64,000 nucleotides of DNA, from positions 409,670-473,669 of the forward strand of contig NZ_KE159567.1 of the NCBI RefSeq assembly GCF_000403845.2. The letters are read 5' to 3'. The position numbers were made by a program, and so were the translations under genes. Positions 62,631-64,000 of this stretch are shown here, piece by piece. Within the stretch, counting starts at the first letter, position 1, and each line of letters starts with the position of its first letter. The notes beneath the pieces were generated by a model. The model was not told where the DNA came from and made no database searches. It was given only the letters and a program-made list of their open reading frames with translations. The stretch comes from Eubacterium sp. 14-2. Its GTDB lineage: Bacteria; Bacillota; Clostridia; Lachnospirales; Lachnospiraceae.

Positions 62631-63494
62631 ATGGAAAAAAAGATGAAGTATAATATCATAAATGTCGTTGTACTTTTAATTACTATGCTTTTTTTTATAT
62701 ACAATTGCAGAGATTTGCCGGAAATATTTGCGGAAAAAGATTTGACATCTGTTTTTCTTCTGGGCATAACTGTGATATTGGTGCACGTGATAAAGGCAGG
62801 AAGGCTGTATCTTGCTTTGTATGGTTCGGAGATTGCATTCATTACGTATCTGAACACATATTGTAAGGTGACTCCGGTAAGTATCATGTTGCCCTTTAAA
62901 TTGGGTGAGCTTTTCAGGATGTACTGTTATGGTCAGTTGCTTGGAAATAATTTAAAAGGTGTCGTGATTATACTGTTTGATCGTTTTATGGATACCACAG
63001 CACTTATGACAGCAATTTTGCTTGTATGGATTTTCCATGGCGGACAAATAACTTCATTTGCATATATGTTTCTGGTTTTTCTGATTATTACACTGCTGAT
63101 ATATTTTGTTTATCCGGAAGTTTATAAATTCTGGAAACGATATTTGCTGAGGGCAAAAGCATCGGAACGAAAAATGGCAGTGTTGAAAATACTTGAGATG
63201 TTAAATTTAATTTACAGAGAAATAGAAAATGTGACTAAAGGAAGAGGGATGATTCTCTATTTTATGTCATTATTTGCCTGGGGAATAGAAATTGGCAGTT
63301 TAATGTTTTTAGATGCCAGTTCCCGTTACAGTGATATAAGCCATGTGATATCTGATTATCTGGCGTCAGCTGTGAAAGGAAATCAGTCTGTAGAACTGAA
63401 ACAATTTGTAATTGTCAGTGCGTGCCTCCTTATTGCGGTTTATTCTGCAAGCAAGGTAGGAGAAATGCTGTTTGGAAAGAAGGTTTATGATTGA
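62631..63494 (+). CDS. Flippase-like membrane protein of the LPG-synthase TM family
   Basis: A 287-residue protein with seven or eight predicted helices. VIKAGRLYLALYG, TPVSIMLPFKLGELFRMY and VVIILFDRFMDTTALM correspond to the recurring blocks of the lysylphosphatidylglycerol-synthase transmembrane family (UPF0104, flippase-like). Members without a catalytic C-terminal domain, like this one, often stand beside polyprenyl-phosphate GT2 genes and may move lipid-linked sugars. AGGTGA at 62618-62623 sets ATG 62631. The coding sequence is AT-rich, like its neighbours. Confidence 0.72.
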   Translation: MEKKMKYNIINVVVLLITMLFFIYNCRDLPEIFAEKDLTSVFLLGITVILVHVIKAGRLYLALYGSEIAFITYLNTYCKVTPVSIMLPFKLGELFRMYCYGQLLGNNLKGVVIILFDRFMDTTALMTAILLVWIFHGGQITSFAYMFLVFLIITLLIYFVYPEVYKFWKRYLLRAKASERKMAVLKILEMLNLIYREIENVTKGRGMILYFMSLFAWGIEIGSLMFLDASSRYSDISHVISDYLASAVKGNQSVELKQFVIVSACLLIAVYSASKVGEMLFGKKVYD

Positions 63495-64000
63495 AGGTTA
63501 TCGTTGTTTATGATGATACAGGGCGTAAAAGTGAAGTTATAACAGACATTATAGGTGATAAAGGCTTTGGAGATGTGTTTGTAAAAAAGAGGAGACTGGA
63601 AGAATATTATTATGATAATATCAGAGATATTTTTTCTGAGGTGGTCTGGAAAAGAATTCATTCAGTTTTTGAGTATGAGTCTTTGCTGAAAGAGATGGAA
63701 CTGTATGTTGGGACAGATACAAAAATATTGCATTGTTTTTCAAATTATTTGATTTCAGACGGTAAAAAGGCAGCTTTGTCATTAAAAAAACTTTATTTTA
63801 TAGATGAGCAGTTTGCTGTTATTGATGGTAAAAGAGCGGTTGCTGCAATGTTTCCGGATACGGATTCTTACATTTCCTTTTGCAAAAATATTATGTCCGG
63901 ACAGCGGGCATGGGACGTTGTAAGAGGGATGAAGGAATGCTTTGAGATAGAAGGGCTGGTGGACATTGGAATAATTGGAAATTTTATCCAGTGTATTACA
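63491..64000 (+). CDS. Uncharacterised protein, cut by the window end
   Basis: The frame beginning at TTG 63491 (4-base overlap with the upstream stop, TTGA) stays open for 170 codons to the last base. It starts LKVIVVYDDTGRKSEVITDI, a strand-loop start typical of an alpha/beta nucleotide-binding fold, and continues with charged helices (KKRRLEEYYYDNIRDIF). I do not recognise the family. The spacing shows it belongs to the same operon as the three genes before it. No ATG near the start fits the frame. Confidence 0.7.
   Translation, partial: MKVIVVYDDTGRKSEVITDIIGDKGFGDVFVKKRRLEEYYYDNIRDIFSEVVWKRIHSVFEYESLLKEMELYVGTDTKILHCFSNYLISDGKKAALSLKKLYFIDEQFAVIDGKRAVAAMFPDTDSYISFCKNIMSGQRAWDVVRGMKECFEIEGLVDIGIIGNFIQCIT

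Overview
The window reads as a low-to-mid-GC Gram-positive chromosome, most likely a member of the Clostridia close to Lachnospiraceae. The reasons are the CdaR(YbbR)-GlmM gene pair at the left edge, strong GGAGG ribosome binding sites, teichoic-acid type enzymes (TagF-like, TagGH-like, DltA/B/C/D-like), and secreted lysine-rich proteins with InlB-type repeats. No lipid A genes, tRNA, rRNA or CRISPR arrays are visible. Almost everything lies on the + strand and makes, exports or decorates cell-surface polysaccharides. The exceptions are two minus-strand genes at 24.7-26.1 kb and a dead transposase at 57.6-58.2 kb.

Layout. (a) 1-5.8 kb: end of cdaR, glmM, an HPr gene, rfbD and a large GT-C-like membrane protein. 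(b) 5.8-16.7 kb: an operon behind a near-consensus promoter with the set for ADP-D-glycero-beta-D-manno-heptose (gmhA, hldE, gmhB), a family 9 glycosyltransferase, a Wzx-like flippase, two GT2 enzymes, a DUF2304 protein, a sugar epimerase, an acyltransferase and a GT-C-like protein. It closes with an 18-bp perfect-stem hairpin. (c) 16.8-24.7 kb: two large secreted proteins flanking dTDP-rhamnose genes rfbB, rfbA, rfbC. (d) 24.7-26.1 kb, minus strand: a heptad-repeat coiled-coil protein and a small secreted protein. (e) 26.2-35.6 kb: a promoter, a 43-bp tandem repeat leader, a Wzm/Wzt exporter whose ATPase has a C-terminal carbohydrate-binding-type domain, a double GT2 enzyme, a fused methyltransferase-kinase resembling the chain terminator WbdD, an initiating sugar-phosphate transferase and a GT2.

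(f) 35.7-51.6 kb: a CDP-glycerol-type phosphotransferase, a second (TagGH-like) ABC exporter, then a five-gene dlt-like module: adenylation enzyme, formyltransferase, carrier protein, MBOAT acyltransferase, SGNH protein. It continues with a Stealth phosphotransferase, a second TagF-like enzyme, a secreted beta-helix protein and a GT2-TagF fusion that stops just before the TagF active-site region. (g) 51.6-57.5 kb: two tandem paralogous O-antigen ligase/polymerase-like proteins and a CapD/PglF-type dehydratase. (h) 57.5-64 kb: a 1.3-kb gap holding a decayed IS1182-like transposase, then a visibly AT-richer segment with a consensus promoter, a giant membrane protein, a GT2, a flippase-like membrane protein and a gene cut by the window end.

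Together the genes suggest several surface glycans built in parallel: a rhamnose-containing chain exported by Wzm/Wzt, a phosphodiester (glycerol-phosphate or sugar-phosphate) polymer exported by the TagGH-like pair, and a heptose-containing glycan using the flippase. The most unusual parts are the formyltransferase inside the dlt-like module (possible N-formyl-aminoacyl decoration), the WbdD-like fusion next to a Wzt with a glycan-recognition domain, and the ADP-heptose pathway in a Gram-positive setting. Family assignments were made by eye from the sequence. No database search was possible.
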